From: HGM04593 sp964470845
GTDB lineage: Bacteria; Bacteroidota; Bacteroidia; Bacteroidales; Bacteroidaceae
Direction of reading: 5' to 3'
Assembly (NCBI GenBank): GCA_964470845.1
Contig: CAYYEL010000054.1
Coordinates: 1-14,316, forward strand
DNA length: 14,316 nucleotides
Made by a program: the position numbers and the translations under genes. Below are positions 1 to 5,958 of this stretch, one piece after another. Position 1 is the stretch's first letter; each line of letters starts with the position of its first letter. Under the pieces are notes generated by a model, which was not told the origin of the DNA, made no database searches, and worked only from the letters and a program-made list of their open reading frames with translations.

Positions 1-134
1 AAATATTTTGCTGCGTATATTGAGTTTTTTTACAATATTTTCAAATTGGCAAAGAAAATTGTTACAGGAAGTACCTAACTTCGGGCTAGAAAAGAGCGTG
101 TCGGCAGGGTGCTTTCTCGCATCAAGCTGCACGC

Positions 135-166
135 ATTTTCGATTCTTTGATATAAATATCGAAAAT
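135..166. repeat. Inverted repeat (9-bp stem)
   Basis: ATTTTCGAT at 135-143 is matched by ATCGAAAAT at 158-166, with a 14-nt AT-rich spacer. There is no T-run on either side, so it does not look like an intrinsic terminator. It could be a protein-binding site or part of a transcribed structure. Its role is unknown. Confidence 0.5.
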
Positions 167-182
167 AGTCTGCACTCGCTGT

Positions 183-213
183 GTAAAATATCGAAGTAAA
201 CTTCATATTTTAC
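183..213. repeat. Hairpin, 13 bp with one bulge
   Basis: GTAAAATAT at 183-191 and GAAG at 193-196 pair with CTTC at 201-204 and ATATTTTAC at 205-213, with a single bulged C at 192 and a TAAA loop. No T-run follows in either direction, so terminator function is doubtful. It lies 25 bases upstream of the candidate miaB promoter box. Confidence 0.5.
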
Positions 214-237
214 GCTCGTTTGTTCAAATCTTTGTTG

Positions 238-245
238 TATCTTCG
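238..245 (+). promoter_or_regulatory. Possible -7 promoter box (TATCTTCG)
   Basis: TATCTTCG matches the Bacteroidota -7 consensus TAnnTTTG at all but one defined position and is followed by GCAG, a frequent context. A TTTG lies at 219-222, but the 15-nt spacing is shorter than the usual 19-21, so the -33 element is not convincing. It would drive miaB through a long leader. Confidence 0.3.
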
Positions 246-359
246 CAGCAGATATAAAAACTAAGAAGCTGCTTAAATTTAATTGTTAAGATTTTTATAG
301 AGCAAAATAAGATGTTCATCCTTCTTCAAAGGCACAAAGCACCGGGTAAGCGAGCGTAA

Positions 360-412
360 GGCAATTGAGCGGTAGCCATAGCGGCCCCAAGCAACCACCG
401 AAAAGGCTGAAA
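360..412 (+). repeat. Non-coding motif, copy 1
   Basis: The stretch from GGCAATTGAGCG through GCGGCCCCAAGCAACC to AAAAGGCTGAAA aligns over about 53 positions with 2318-2371, same strand, with roughly three quarters of bases identical by eye. Blocks shared exactly or nearly so: GGCA.TTG.GCG, GCC, CAAG.AACC and the A-rich GG end. Neither copy is in a gene. It could be a small RNA, a leader structure or a dispersed intergenic repeat. I do not recognise it as a known riboswitch. Confidence 0.4.
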
Positions 413-502
413 CAAATATTTTTAAATATAAAAAGACAACGAAAGAACGGCTTCCAATATAGTAATAACTTTTTTAGAAATTTAAACAGCTTCTAAGAGA
501 TT

Positions 503-1831
503 GTGGAAAACAAAAAACTTTTTATAGAGACATACGGCTGCCAAATGAATGTAGCCGACAGCGAGGTAATAGGCTCGATTTTGGGTGTTGCTGGATACGA
601 AAATTGCGACGACATTAACGAAGCCCACCTTATACTGCTGAACACCTGCTCGATACGCGACAATGCCGAGCAAAAGATTTATGGCCGCCTCGACCAACTC
701 AACGCCCTGCGTCGCGGCAAGGAGACGCTTATAGGAGTGGTTGGCTGTATGGCCGAGAGAGTAAAAGAAGAGCTCATAAAACAGTACAAAGTAAATATTG
801 TAGCCGGCCCCGACAGCTATCTGTCGCTGCCCCAGCTTATAGCCGAAGCCGAGCAGGGACACCCTGCAATGAACATCGAGCTATCGACCACCGAGACCTA
901 CCGCGACGTAATTCCCAAGCGCATTTGCAGCAAGAATGTTTCGGGTTACATTTCCATTATGCGCGGATGCAACAACTTCTGCCACTATTGTGTAGTACCC
1001 TACACACGCGGACGCGAACGCAGCCGCGACATTCAGAGCATCCTAAACGAAGCCGACGACCTCATAGCAAAAGGATACAAAGAGATCATCCTGCTGGGAC
1101 AGAATGTAAACTCGTACAATTTTATCGGCGAAGATGGCACAGCAATAAATTTCCCCGAGCTTCTGCGTCGGGTAGCACGCCGTACACCCGGCGCACGCAT
1201 ACGCTTCACCACCTCGCACCCCAAGGATATGAGCGACGAGACACTCAGAGTGATTGCCGAAGAGCCCAACGTGTGCCGCCACATACATCTGCCCGTACAG
1301 AGCGGCAGCAGCCGTATGTTACAGGCAATGAACCGCAAATACACCCGTGAGTGGTACATCGACCGCATAGATGCCATACGCCGCATTGTACCCGACTGTG
1401 GCCTCTCGACCGACATTATAGCAGGCTTCTGCGGCGAAACCGAGGCCGACCATCAAGAGACCCTCTCGCTTATGCGCTACTGTGCCTACGACGCCGCATT
1501 TATGTTCAAATACTCCGAGCGTCCCGGCACATTTGCCAGCCGCCATTTTACCGACGACATTGACGAAAAAGAGAAAGTGCGCCGTCTGAACGAGATTATC
1601 GCCCTTCAACAAGAGCTCTCGGCCGAGCAGAATCGCAGTTGCATAGGCAAAGAGTACGAGGTGCTGATAGAAGGCGTTTCAAAGCGCTCGCGCGAGCAAT
1701 TCTACGGTCGCACCGAACAGAATCGTACAGCAGTTTTTAACCGAGGCAATCACAAAATAGGCGATTTTGTAAAAATAAGAGTGGTTGATGCAACCGCAGC
1801 CACACTGCTCTCGGAGCTTATCGGCGAATAA
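503..1831 (+). CDS. miaB: tRNA-2-methylthio-N6-dimethylallyladenosine synthase MiaB
   Basis: Radical-SAM methylthiotransferase that adds a methylthio group to i6A37 of tRNAs reading UNN codons, giving ms2i6A37. The 442-residue length is normal. The N-terminal domain carries the three cysteines of the auxiliary 4Fe-4S cluster (C13 in YGCQMN, C49 in NTCSIRD, C82 in GCMAE). The radical-SAM CxxxCxxC is at C156/C160/C163, in RGCNNFCHYC followed by VVPYTRGRERSR. The C-terminus (about 375-442) fits a TRAM RNA-binding domain. The start is GTG: the frame is closed by TAA three codons upstream, and no ATG lies before the conserved KKLFIETYGCQMN. The gene converges on the PspC gene, with a terminator between them. 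Two other tRNA-modifying enzymes (truB, queA) lie about 8-9 kb away. The MiaB assignment over the MtaB or RimO subfamilies rests on the N-terminal and VVPYTRG motifs. Confidence 0.95.
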   Translation: MENKKLFIETYGCQMNVADSEVIGSILGVAGYENCDDINEAHLILLNTCSIRDNAEQKIYGRLDQLNALRRGKETLIGVVGCMAERVKEELIKQYKVNIVAGPDSYLSLPQLIAEAEQGHPAMNIELSTTETYRDVIPKRICSKNVSGYISIMRGCNNFCHYCVVPYTRGRERSRDIQSILNEADDLIAKGYKEIILLGQNVNSYNFIGEDGTAINFPELLRRVARRTPGARIRFTTSHPKDMSDETLRVIAEEPNVCRHIHLPVQSGSSRMLQAMNRKYTREWYIDRIDAIRRIVPDCGLSTDIIAGFCGETEADHQETLSLMRYCAYDAAFMFKYSERPGTFASRHFTDDIDEKEKVRRLNEIIALQQELSAEQNRSCIGKEYEVLIEGVSKRSREQFYGRTEQNRTAVFNRGNHKIGDFVKIRVVDATAATLLSELIGE

Positions 1832-1835
1832 TGAA

Positions 1836-1874
1836 TATATAAAAAATGGAGCCACAGGCTCCATTTTTTATATA
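1836..1874. terminator. Bidirectional intrinsic terminator between miaB and the PspC gene
   Basis: A perfect 18-bp stem (1836-1853 with 1857-1874) closes on a 3-nt ACA loop. The GC core GGAGCC/GGCTCC is flanked by six A on the left and six T on the right, so it reads as a Rho-independent terminator on both strands. It starts 5 bases after the miaB stop codon and sits 58 bases past the PspC stop, as expected between convergent genes. Confidence 0.9.
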
Positions 1875-1932
1875 ATACCGATTCCGAAAACAAAGTTGCG
1901 ACTATTCTGAGTTAGAAGCAACTCTTATAGAA

Positions 1933-2160
1933 TCACTTTTTCCCAAGTTTCTCGTTCATACGCTCTGTGTATCCGCCGCTAACAGACTTCTGCGGCATAA
2001 GAATCCACAAAATAACATACAACACAGCACCGAAGCCGCCAAACAAGACACAAACAAGCCAAATAATGCGCACCAATTTAACGTCAAAGCCGGCCCACTC
2101 GGCAATACCGGCGCATACTCCGGCCAACACTCTATCATTTGAGCGATACAATTTTCCCAT
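1933..2160 (-). CDS. Small PspC-domain membrane protein
   Basis: This 75-residue protein matches the PspC domain: a basic N-terminus (KLYRSNDR) with the motif VLAGVCAGIAEW, then DVKLVRIIWL and a hydrophobic hairpin (about 31-55) ending in ILMPQK. PspC proteins are inner-membrane factors tied to the phage-shock/envelope-stress response. In Bacteroidota, short single-domain versions are common and their role is mostly untested. The frame stays open upstream to 2247, but the ATG at 2160 places the conserved GKLYRS directly at the N-terminus and lies about 65 nt after a good -7 box, so I chose it. The C-terminal tail is short and basic (ERMNEKLGKK). Confidence 0.88.
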   Translation of the reverse strand: MGKLYRSNDRVLAGVCAGIAEWAGFDVKLVRIIWLVCVLFGGFGAVLYVILWILMPQKSVSGGYTERMNEKLGKK

Positions 2161-2225
2161 AATACTTAAAATTACTTTATTATAAAACATAAAAGGCACA
2201 CCATAGTGCCCACTAAAAATCTGTG

Positions 2226-2233
2226 CAAAAATA
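2226..2233 (-). promoter_or_regulatory. -7 promoter box of the PspC gene
   Basis: On the minus strand this reads TATTTTTG, a perfect match to TAnnTTTG. It lies 65 bases before the chosen ATG at 2160, which supports that start over the in-frame ATG at 2247 that would precede the promoter. I see no TTTG at the proper -33 spacing. Confidence 0.5.
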
Positions 2234-2317
2234 CAACAAGTAAACAAAATATGTTAAGTTTATTTCAATATTTTTAGAGCGAGCACAAAGAAAATTTATT
2301 TACTTTGCCGCGTACAA

Positions 2318-2371
2318 GGCAGTTGGGCGTAAAGCCAAAGCAGCCTCAAGTAACCGCAAAAAAGGGAAAGT
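2318..2371 (+). repeat. Non-coding motif, copy 2
   Basis: Second copy of the motif at 360-412, same orientation (GGCAGTTGGGCG, then GCC, CAAGTAACC and a run of A before GGGAAAG). It lies between the PspC promoter and remnant D. A TTTACTTTGC stretch at 2299-2308, just upstream, resembles a degenerate -7 box. No coding sense was found. The rest of 2234-2426 holds nothing I can name. Confidence 0.4.
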
Positions 2372-2407
2372 TTCTTTGCTATGTGATTAAGAGGTATAAG
2401 CTCGGCA

Positions 2408-2430
2408 GCAAAAAGGCGATAAAAGACTAT
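2408..2430 (-). repeat. 3'-boundary repeat downstream of remnant D
   Basis: Read on the minus strand, the TAG stop of remnant D and the roughly 20 bases after it (TAGTCTTTTATCGCC, then a T-run and GC) are nearly identical to the stop and downstream bases of lipoprotein A at 5487-5510. This shows that D derives from an A-type cassette and includes its 3' flank, not just coding DNA. Confidence 0.7.
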
Positions 2431-2672
2431 TTATTGTAAATGCGAATATTTCTATCCTTATCCATAATAAACTTTTGTTTAATGGAGAAAATGTAATATT
2501 CTTCTACCTCTCTCGGCTCGAACCAAGCATCAACGGCTTCTATTATGGAATAGGAGACAACCACACCTTTGCGTATAAATAGAAGAGTAGAGAATGAATC
2601 GAAATTTGTGTTGTTGATGGGCTTATTCTCGTATGCATCCCCAAACTCTTTAGTTTTCCGTTGTTGTTTGAC
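2427..2672 (-). pseudogene. Remnant D: toxin-like fragment fused to lipoprotein tail
   Basis: One open minus-strand frame with no start codon begins after an in-frame TAA. Its first part reads TKEFGDAYENKPIN, clearly the AKEFGDAHEN segment of the DUF6973-like genes of cassettes A and B; the motif histidine is now Tyr. It continues in the same frame into FSTLLFIRKGVVVSYSIIEA and ends FIMDKDRNIRIYNK. This matches the second half of lipoproteins A and B (ISTILFICNGKVESFSVI, FILDEDRYVHIYEE). An internal deletion has therefore joined the middle of the first gene to the middle of its partner. No intact product is expected. It follows the cassette C partner gene, and its 3' flank matches that of cassette A. 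Confidence 0.8.
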
Positions 2673-2715
2673 TTAGAAGCTGTAATAAGTGGTAAAAGCA
2701 GAAGACTTGTTTTTG

Positions 2716-3348
2716 TTATTTGCTTTTCATCATATTTTTGAAATCTTCCATAAAAAGCACTTTGTTATTAAAGTATTCAAACGCAATGGACATCGTTTGC
2801 ATTAAACAAGGATATTTTTCTTTATTGATATTATAAAGAAGTTCAAACTCTCTTCCTTGGCTTTGGCCATCTACTATATTTGACCAATAGAATTGCCAAA
2901 ATTGCATCTGGTGTCCTTTTTCTATTTTTGACAAGCAATACATGAATACATCATTTCTTTGTTGTATTACATAGTGTAACAACTCTTGCAAGTAATTTGG
3001 TGCATCGGCGTCAAGCAACGCTCCAACTGACAATGTTATCAACTTATTGCAATATAGAGTGTCGTTTATTGTATAACATTCCGCGAGAGCCTTTATGTGC
3101 TCATACGCTCGACTATACATTGACAAGTCGTACCCATCCTTGTTGCTGTATTTATATGTAGAGTTAAAATCGTCCCAATTATCAGGAAATGCCCTAAAAA
3201 AATCCAGTTGCAACTCTTCGGATTGTGGATTTTGCAATAATGCTCTGTATGTTTTATTCAGCAGAGCAGTGTCAATAGGAAAATATTGTGCTGTGGCTGT
3301 TGAAAGAAATGTTGCAAACAGTAACAGTGTAAGAAAAAATCGTTTCAT
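2716..3348 (-). CDS. Exported protein, putative partner (immunity-like) of cassette C
   Basis: 210 residues. The N-terminus MKRFFLTLLLFATFLSTATA is a clear Sec signal peptide with likely cleavage after ATA (before QYFPID). There is no lipobox Cys, unlike the partners in A and B. The mature part is probably helical and has aromatic/acidic stretches (AFPDNWDDFNSTYKYSNKDGYD, followed by SRAYEHIKALAECY). I do not recognise the family. It starts 24 bases after the DUF5675-like frame ends on the same strand, so the two are likely cotranscribed. The position is the one taken by the lipoproteins in A and B, so by analogy it may neutralise the upstream product in the periplasm; that is inference. The coding frame looks intact even though the upstream gene is frameshifted. 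Confidence 0.7.
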   Translation of the reverse strand: MKRFFLTLLLFATFLSTATAQYFPIDTALLNKTYRALLQNPQSEELQLDFFRAFPDNWDDFNSTYKYSNKDGYDLSMYSRAYEHIKALAECYTINDTLYCNKLITLSVGALLDADAPNYLQELLHYVIQQRNDVFMYCLSKIEKGHQMQFWQFYWSNIVDGQSQGREFELLYNINKEKYPCLMQTMSIAFEYFNNKVLFMEDFKNMMKSK

Positions 3349-3372
3349 AAATTTTCTTGTTCTAAAAATATG

Positions 3373-3986
3373 TTAATCGGAGTTTACGTTTATTTTTATT
3401 CTACTATGTCCGTATTTGTCAAAAAAATCAAAAAGTTCTTTTGTTTTTTTCTTAGAGTTCCATACATTATAAGTTTTTGTTATTTTATCATATGAATAAC
3501 TTTCGCCGGGTAAGAAACAGCCTTCTGTATCTTGCCCATAATTACCTGCATGGATGGCAATACCACTACGGCCGGGAACACTATCTACATACCCCATTTA
3601 TAAGTTAATTGAATATCTTTTTCTCCTCTTTCTCTTCGTTCCTTATTTATTCTCTTTTCAAGTTCTTCTTTAGGAATTATATTATATGCCCCGTACATAA
3701 TAGCTTTATCACTGTTAGCCACTTTAGCACTATCATAATTGACGTGAGGCTCTAAAAAATAGCCTTTCAACGAATCTATTTTACCACCTTGCTCATCGTA
3801 TGCCGTTGCAAGGAATGCGCTGGCGGTACTGTTTTCTCCGTACCATATTCTGTTGGTATTAACGACAACCCTTGTTTTTGGTTTAATCTCTCCTTGATTC
3901 CCATCTTCGTATGACAATGCCATATCGAGCAGTGTCGGTAGCTTTTCGTTGTTTTGTAAATTGTTTCCTATAGTTTTTTTTGGCAC
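3373..3986 (-). pseudogene. Cassette C: shared N-terminus + DUF5675-like domain, frameshifted
   Basis: Two overlapping frames make one domain. The first (from GTG at 3986, open further upstream to 4088) starts with the shared module, KKTIGNNLQNNEKLPTLLDMALSYEDGNQG, written here only as a motif range over residues 3-32. It continues with GYFLEPHVNYDSAK and GAYNII, and stops at 3585 after LTYKWGM. The second (from 3597) gives VDSVPGRSGIAIHAGNY, DTEGCFLPG and a tail ELFDFFDKYGHSRIKINV. Together they resemble DUF5675 (FLEP, GRSGI.IHAGN, DTEGC), a family of unknown function also seen in phages. One base inserted in the G run at 3592-3595 would restore Y-K-W-G-Y-V-D. The ATG that A and B have six codons in is ATA here (3971). 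This may be a decayed gene, a sequencing error, or a -1 frameshift. Confidence 0.72.
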
Positions 3987-4120
3987 AAAAGTATTATGGA
4001 AAAGAGGCTTTACGGTTGCTATATTATCATAATTATATTTTGCGGTGAATATAATGCAAAAGATACCCGGCTGTAAATAAAATAGCAATAATCAACCTTC
4101 TTTTTTTGCGTTTATTAACA
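3889..4120 (-). repeat. Cassette 5' module, copy C
   Basis: About 230 bp shared with 5008-5240 and 6374-6609. It covers ~30 N-terminal codons (NNLQNNEKLPTLLDMALSYE), the TACTTTTG box, the conserved GCAACC(G/A)TAAA upstream region and an outer end at CTTCTTTTTTT followed by TTATTAACA. Similarity stops abruptly at the DGN(E/Q)G codons, where the C-terminal domains diverge. Confidence 0.85.
3986..3993 (-). promoter_or_regulatory. -7 box of cassette C
   Basis: Minus-strand TACTTTTG fits TAnnTTTG exactly and is identical in all three cassettes. The GTG start overlaps its last base, so if the box is used, translation would have to begin downstream; here the ATG used in A and B is changed to ATA. 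No TTTG is seen at -33. Confidence 0.5.
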
Positions 4121-4167
4121 AACAGCGGCGCTAATATTTAGGTTTATTTTGTAATGTTTTTATGATG

Positions 4168-4608
4168 CTATTCTTTGTATATATGAACATACCTTTTTTC
4201 ATCTAAAATAAATCGTTGCTCAAAAGAGAATAACGGCCCATTGTCAATGATTTCTGACGCAGAAAAGTATGCGCTCCAATTTCCTATTTCAGTGTATGCT
4301 TTTACTGTGTCATTCTCTATAAAAACGATTCTGACAAATGTATCGTTTAAAGTGAAACTTATTTCCTCTCTTAATTCCTGCGACATTTTGTATGGCAGTT
4401 TCCGGATAACATCCTCGTCATCATAGGGGTGTACTAAATATATACTGTCGAATCTTTCTTCGCAGTAATCGGCAAAAGAAAATGGTTCTCCAATTGCCCG
4501 TTTTTCAAGTTGAAGTTCAAGTTTAGGTTCATAAGGCTTGCAACCTATGAATAGCAACGTTGTAAGTATTGTTATTGCAATTTTATTTAAGCATATAAAG
4601 TGTCCCAT
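4168..4608 (-). CDS. Lipoprotein, putative partner (immunity-like) of cassette B
   Basis: 146 residues from the ATG at 4608. The N-terminus is a lipoprotein signal (hydrophobic ITILTTLLFIGC, lipobox F-I-G-C, C23). The mature protein shares a pattern with lipoprotein A: FSFADYCEERFDSIYLVHPY, then VRIVFIENDTVKAY, and an end RFILDEKRYVHIYKE. The upstream ATG at 4620 adds MQQT, but only the 4608 start lies in the AACAATGG context found in A, so I prefer it. It overlaps the end of the toxin-like frame (stop at 4583) by 26 bases, as in A, which points to translational coupling. Family function is not known to me; an immunity role is inferred from gene order and export. Confidence 0.75.
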   Translation of the reverse strand: MGHFICLNKIAITILTTLLFIGCKPYEPKLELQLEKRAIGEPFSFADYCEERFDSIYLVHPYDDEDVIRKLPYKMSQELREEISFTLNDTFVRIVFIENDTVKAYTEIGNWSAYFSASEIIDNGPLFSFEQRFILDEKRYVHIYKE

Positions 4609-5103
4609 TGTTTGCTGCATTTATTACGTGGTTTAATAGTTCTTCTTCGCTCCATCCGTTGATAATGGCTTGCTTGCCTAAAGAATAACCTACAGAGTTG
4701 TTGTGTAAATCCATTCTTTTTTCATTTATGTCATTATCCGGTTTGTTTTCGTGGGCATCACCAAATTCTTTTGCAAGCGTGGAGTTTAATCCTGCATCTA
4801 TTTGATTTAATGCACACCAATAGCAATGTCTGATAGCATCTCCGTAGCCATCTTTTTATTGGGGAAGTGTTCAACCGCCGCTTTTGCTTTATTTGCATTG
4901 ATACTGAATTCGGATGCAAGTACTGGATGCCTAAACACGAAATTCTTCTCGTCATCAGATAGGCTACGGTATGTTTTTAGGTAGCCATCCTCCTGTGGTT
5001 GAAAATAACCCTCATTCCCATCTTCATACGACAATGCCATATCGAGCAGTGTCGGTAGTTTTTCGTTGTTTTGTAAATTGTTTCCCATAGTCTTTTTTGG
5101 CAC
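4583..5103 (-). pseudogene. Cassette B: shared N-terminus + DUF6973-like domain, frameshifted
   Basis: The first frame (GTG 5103 to stop 4807) has the shared N-terminal module and then a region like cassette A (LSDDEKNFVFRHPVLASEFS, NKAKAAVEHFPNKK). After that the sense passes to another frame: DGYGDAIRHCYWCALNQ, LAKEFGDAHENKP, MDLHNNSVGYSLG, GWSEEELL, ending ...NNGTLYMLK at 4583. One extra A in the run at 4853-4857 would join the two into a full-length protein of about 173 residues colinear with cassette A. The junction is not a classical slippery heptamer. The most economical reading is a one-base deletion, with sequencing error or slippage as alternatives. All the DUF6973 motif residues remain, so the decay is recent. 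Confidence 0.78.
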
Positions 5104-5240
5104 AAAAGTATTATGGGAAATAAATTTTATGGTTGCGATATTATCACAATTATTACTTTTTATTGCGAATATAATGCTGCGTGCGCTCCGTTGTCAACAA
5201 ATAGCACAGAATTACCCTTCTTTTTTTAGGTTTATTAACA
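5008..5240 (-). repeat. Cassette 5' module, copy B
   Basis: Second copy of the ~230-bp block (see 3889-4120). The open frame upstream of the GTG is kept back to a TGA that is at the same place in copy A. Its outer end is TTTTTTTAGG followed by TTTATTAACA. Confidence 0.85.
5103..5110 (-). promoter_or_regulatory. -7 box of cassette B
   Basis: Minus-strand TACTTTTG, perfect TAnnTTTG. The next in-frame ATG is at 5088, giving a leader of only about 5-10 nt if transcription starts at the usual distance. No TTTG is seen at -33. Confidence 0.5.
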
Positions 5241-5505
5241 AAAACAAAATTAGCATTGTGTAAATTTACCAACGGCTGTGTCTGTTAGCCTAGCGGAGTT
5301 TTTTTGCTTTTCGGGCGGAGACAAAAAATAGGGAGCAAGATTGTTCCTCTTGCTCCCCTATCGAAAATCCGTGGTTCTTTTATATTCTTAATACTCCTCC
5401 TCGTCGAAGAATCTTATCTATCTTTTAATACGTTGATAGTCAATATTGCTATTTTAATGCCGTGTGTCTGAGGATACATATTTGACGGCAAAAGGCGATA
5501 AAAGA
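5241..5505. other. Intergenic stretch between cassettes A and B
   Basis: No complete gene. On the minus strand it holds, in order, the 3'-boundary repeat after lipoprotein A, a short orphan frame ending RFFDEEEY with TAA at 5390-5388, and 27 bases later an intrinsic terminator. Bases 5241-5322 hold nothing I can assign. Confidence 0.6.
5323..5361 (-). terminator. Intrinsic terminator downstream of cassette A
   Basis: Perfect 10-bp arms GGGAGCAAGA (5331-5340) and TCTTGCTCCC (5348-5357) around a 7-nt loop, extended by ATA/TAT past one bulged base. On the minus strand the stem is followed by TATTTTTTG, a U-tract, so it acts in the direction of cassette A. On the plus strand no T-run follows. 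Confidence 0.85.
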
Positions 5506-5510
5506 CTATT
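5487..5510 (-). repeat. 3'-boundary repeat downstream of lipoprotein A
   Basis: The stop codon and downstream bases (TAGTCTTTTATCGCC and on) match those after remnant D at 2408-2430 almost exactly. Sequence conserved beyond the stop codon suggests duplication of a whole cassette. Cassette B lacks it. Confidence 0.7.
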
Positions 5511-5958
5511 CTTCATATATATGAACATATCTATCTTCGTCTAAAATGAATTTTTGTTCAAAGGGGAAAAAATGCTGTTTTTCAGTTTCGTGTGTTGCAA
5601 AATCGGCATCAATCCTTTTTATCACCGAAAAAGATTCGACTTTACCGTTGCAAATAAAAAGAATTGTTGATATTGTCTCGTTTCCTGTGTTTATGTTACA
5701 AAGATACCTTAAATTGTTCGACATTTTTAAGTTAGTGTACTCTTTTTTTTCAATATCGAAATATGGAGGTATTATGTATATACTATCATAATCCTGTTTG
5801 CATAACTCCTTTAATGTAAATACTTTTTCTGCTGTTTGTTGTACAAACTGAATCTCGAGTTTTGTTTCGCTTGATTCTATTGGGGTACATCCTACAAGTG
5901 TCAAAAGTAGCAGTGCGATAGCTACCATTGTTTTATTTATGAATTTTAAGTATTCCAT
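5506..5958 (-). CDS. Lipoprotein, putative partner (immunity-like) of cassette A
   Basis: 150 residues with a type II signal peptide: IALLLLTLVGC, Cys24 as lipidation site, then TPIESS. The mature protein is homologous to lipoprotein B, with a FTLKELCKQDYDSIYIIPPY segment, a STILFICNGKVESFSVI strand pair, and the end QKFILDEDRYVHIYEE. It overlaps the cassette A first gene by 26 bases (start 5958, first-gene stop at 5933). An alternative in-frame ATG at 5928 would lie just after that stop and still keep a hydrophobic signal. The 5958 start is favoured because the same AACAATGG context is used in B. Likely cotranscribed and translationally coupled. No family name is known to me; the immunity role is inferred from the pairing. 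Confidence 0.78.
   Translation of the reverse strand: MEYLKFINKTMVAIALLLLTLVGCTPIESSETKLEIQFVQQTAEKVFTLKELCKQDYDSIYIIPPYFDIEKKEYTNLKMSNNLRYLCNINTGNETISTILFICNGKVESFSVIKRIDADFATHETEKQHFFPFEQKFILDEDRYVHIYEE

Larger units (their letters stand above)
1..502. other. Non-coding region upstream of miaB
   Basis: I find no convincing gene here. The only sizeable open frame (8-199, +) has no protein-like character and runs through two hairpins. The stretch holds an inverted repeat at 135-166, a second at 183-213, a Bacteroidota-like -7 box near 238-245, and at 360-412 a motif that recurs at 2318-2371. If the 238-245 box is used, miaB would have an untranslated leader of about 250 nt, long enough to hold a structured regulatory RNA. 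Confidence 0.6.

Noticed and set aside
8..199. 63-residue plus-strand frame at the window start
   Set aside because: It overlaps two inverted repeats, has no family features and no following gene; probably chance.
1033..1416. 127-residue minus-strand frame within miaB, and similar frames at 482-862 and 1319-1612
   Set aside because: All lie antisense to the well-supported miaB gene and show no recognisable motifs.
3986..4088. Cassette C starting at the ATG at 4088
   Set aside because: That ATG has no counterpart in A or B, where the same place is just upstream of a TGA-closed frame, and it would precede the shared -7 box. A longer N-terminus remains possible and is listed in the findings.
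5331..5357. Plus-strand terminator at the 5331-5357 stem
   Set aside because: The T-run lies only on the minus-strand exit side; on the plus strand the stem is followed by CTATCGAAAA.
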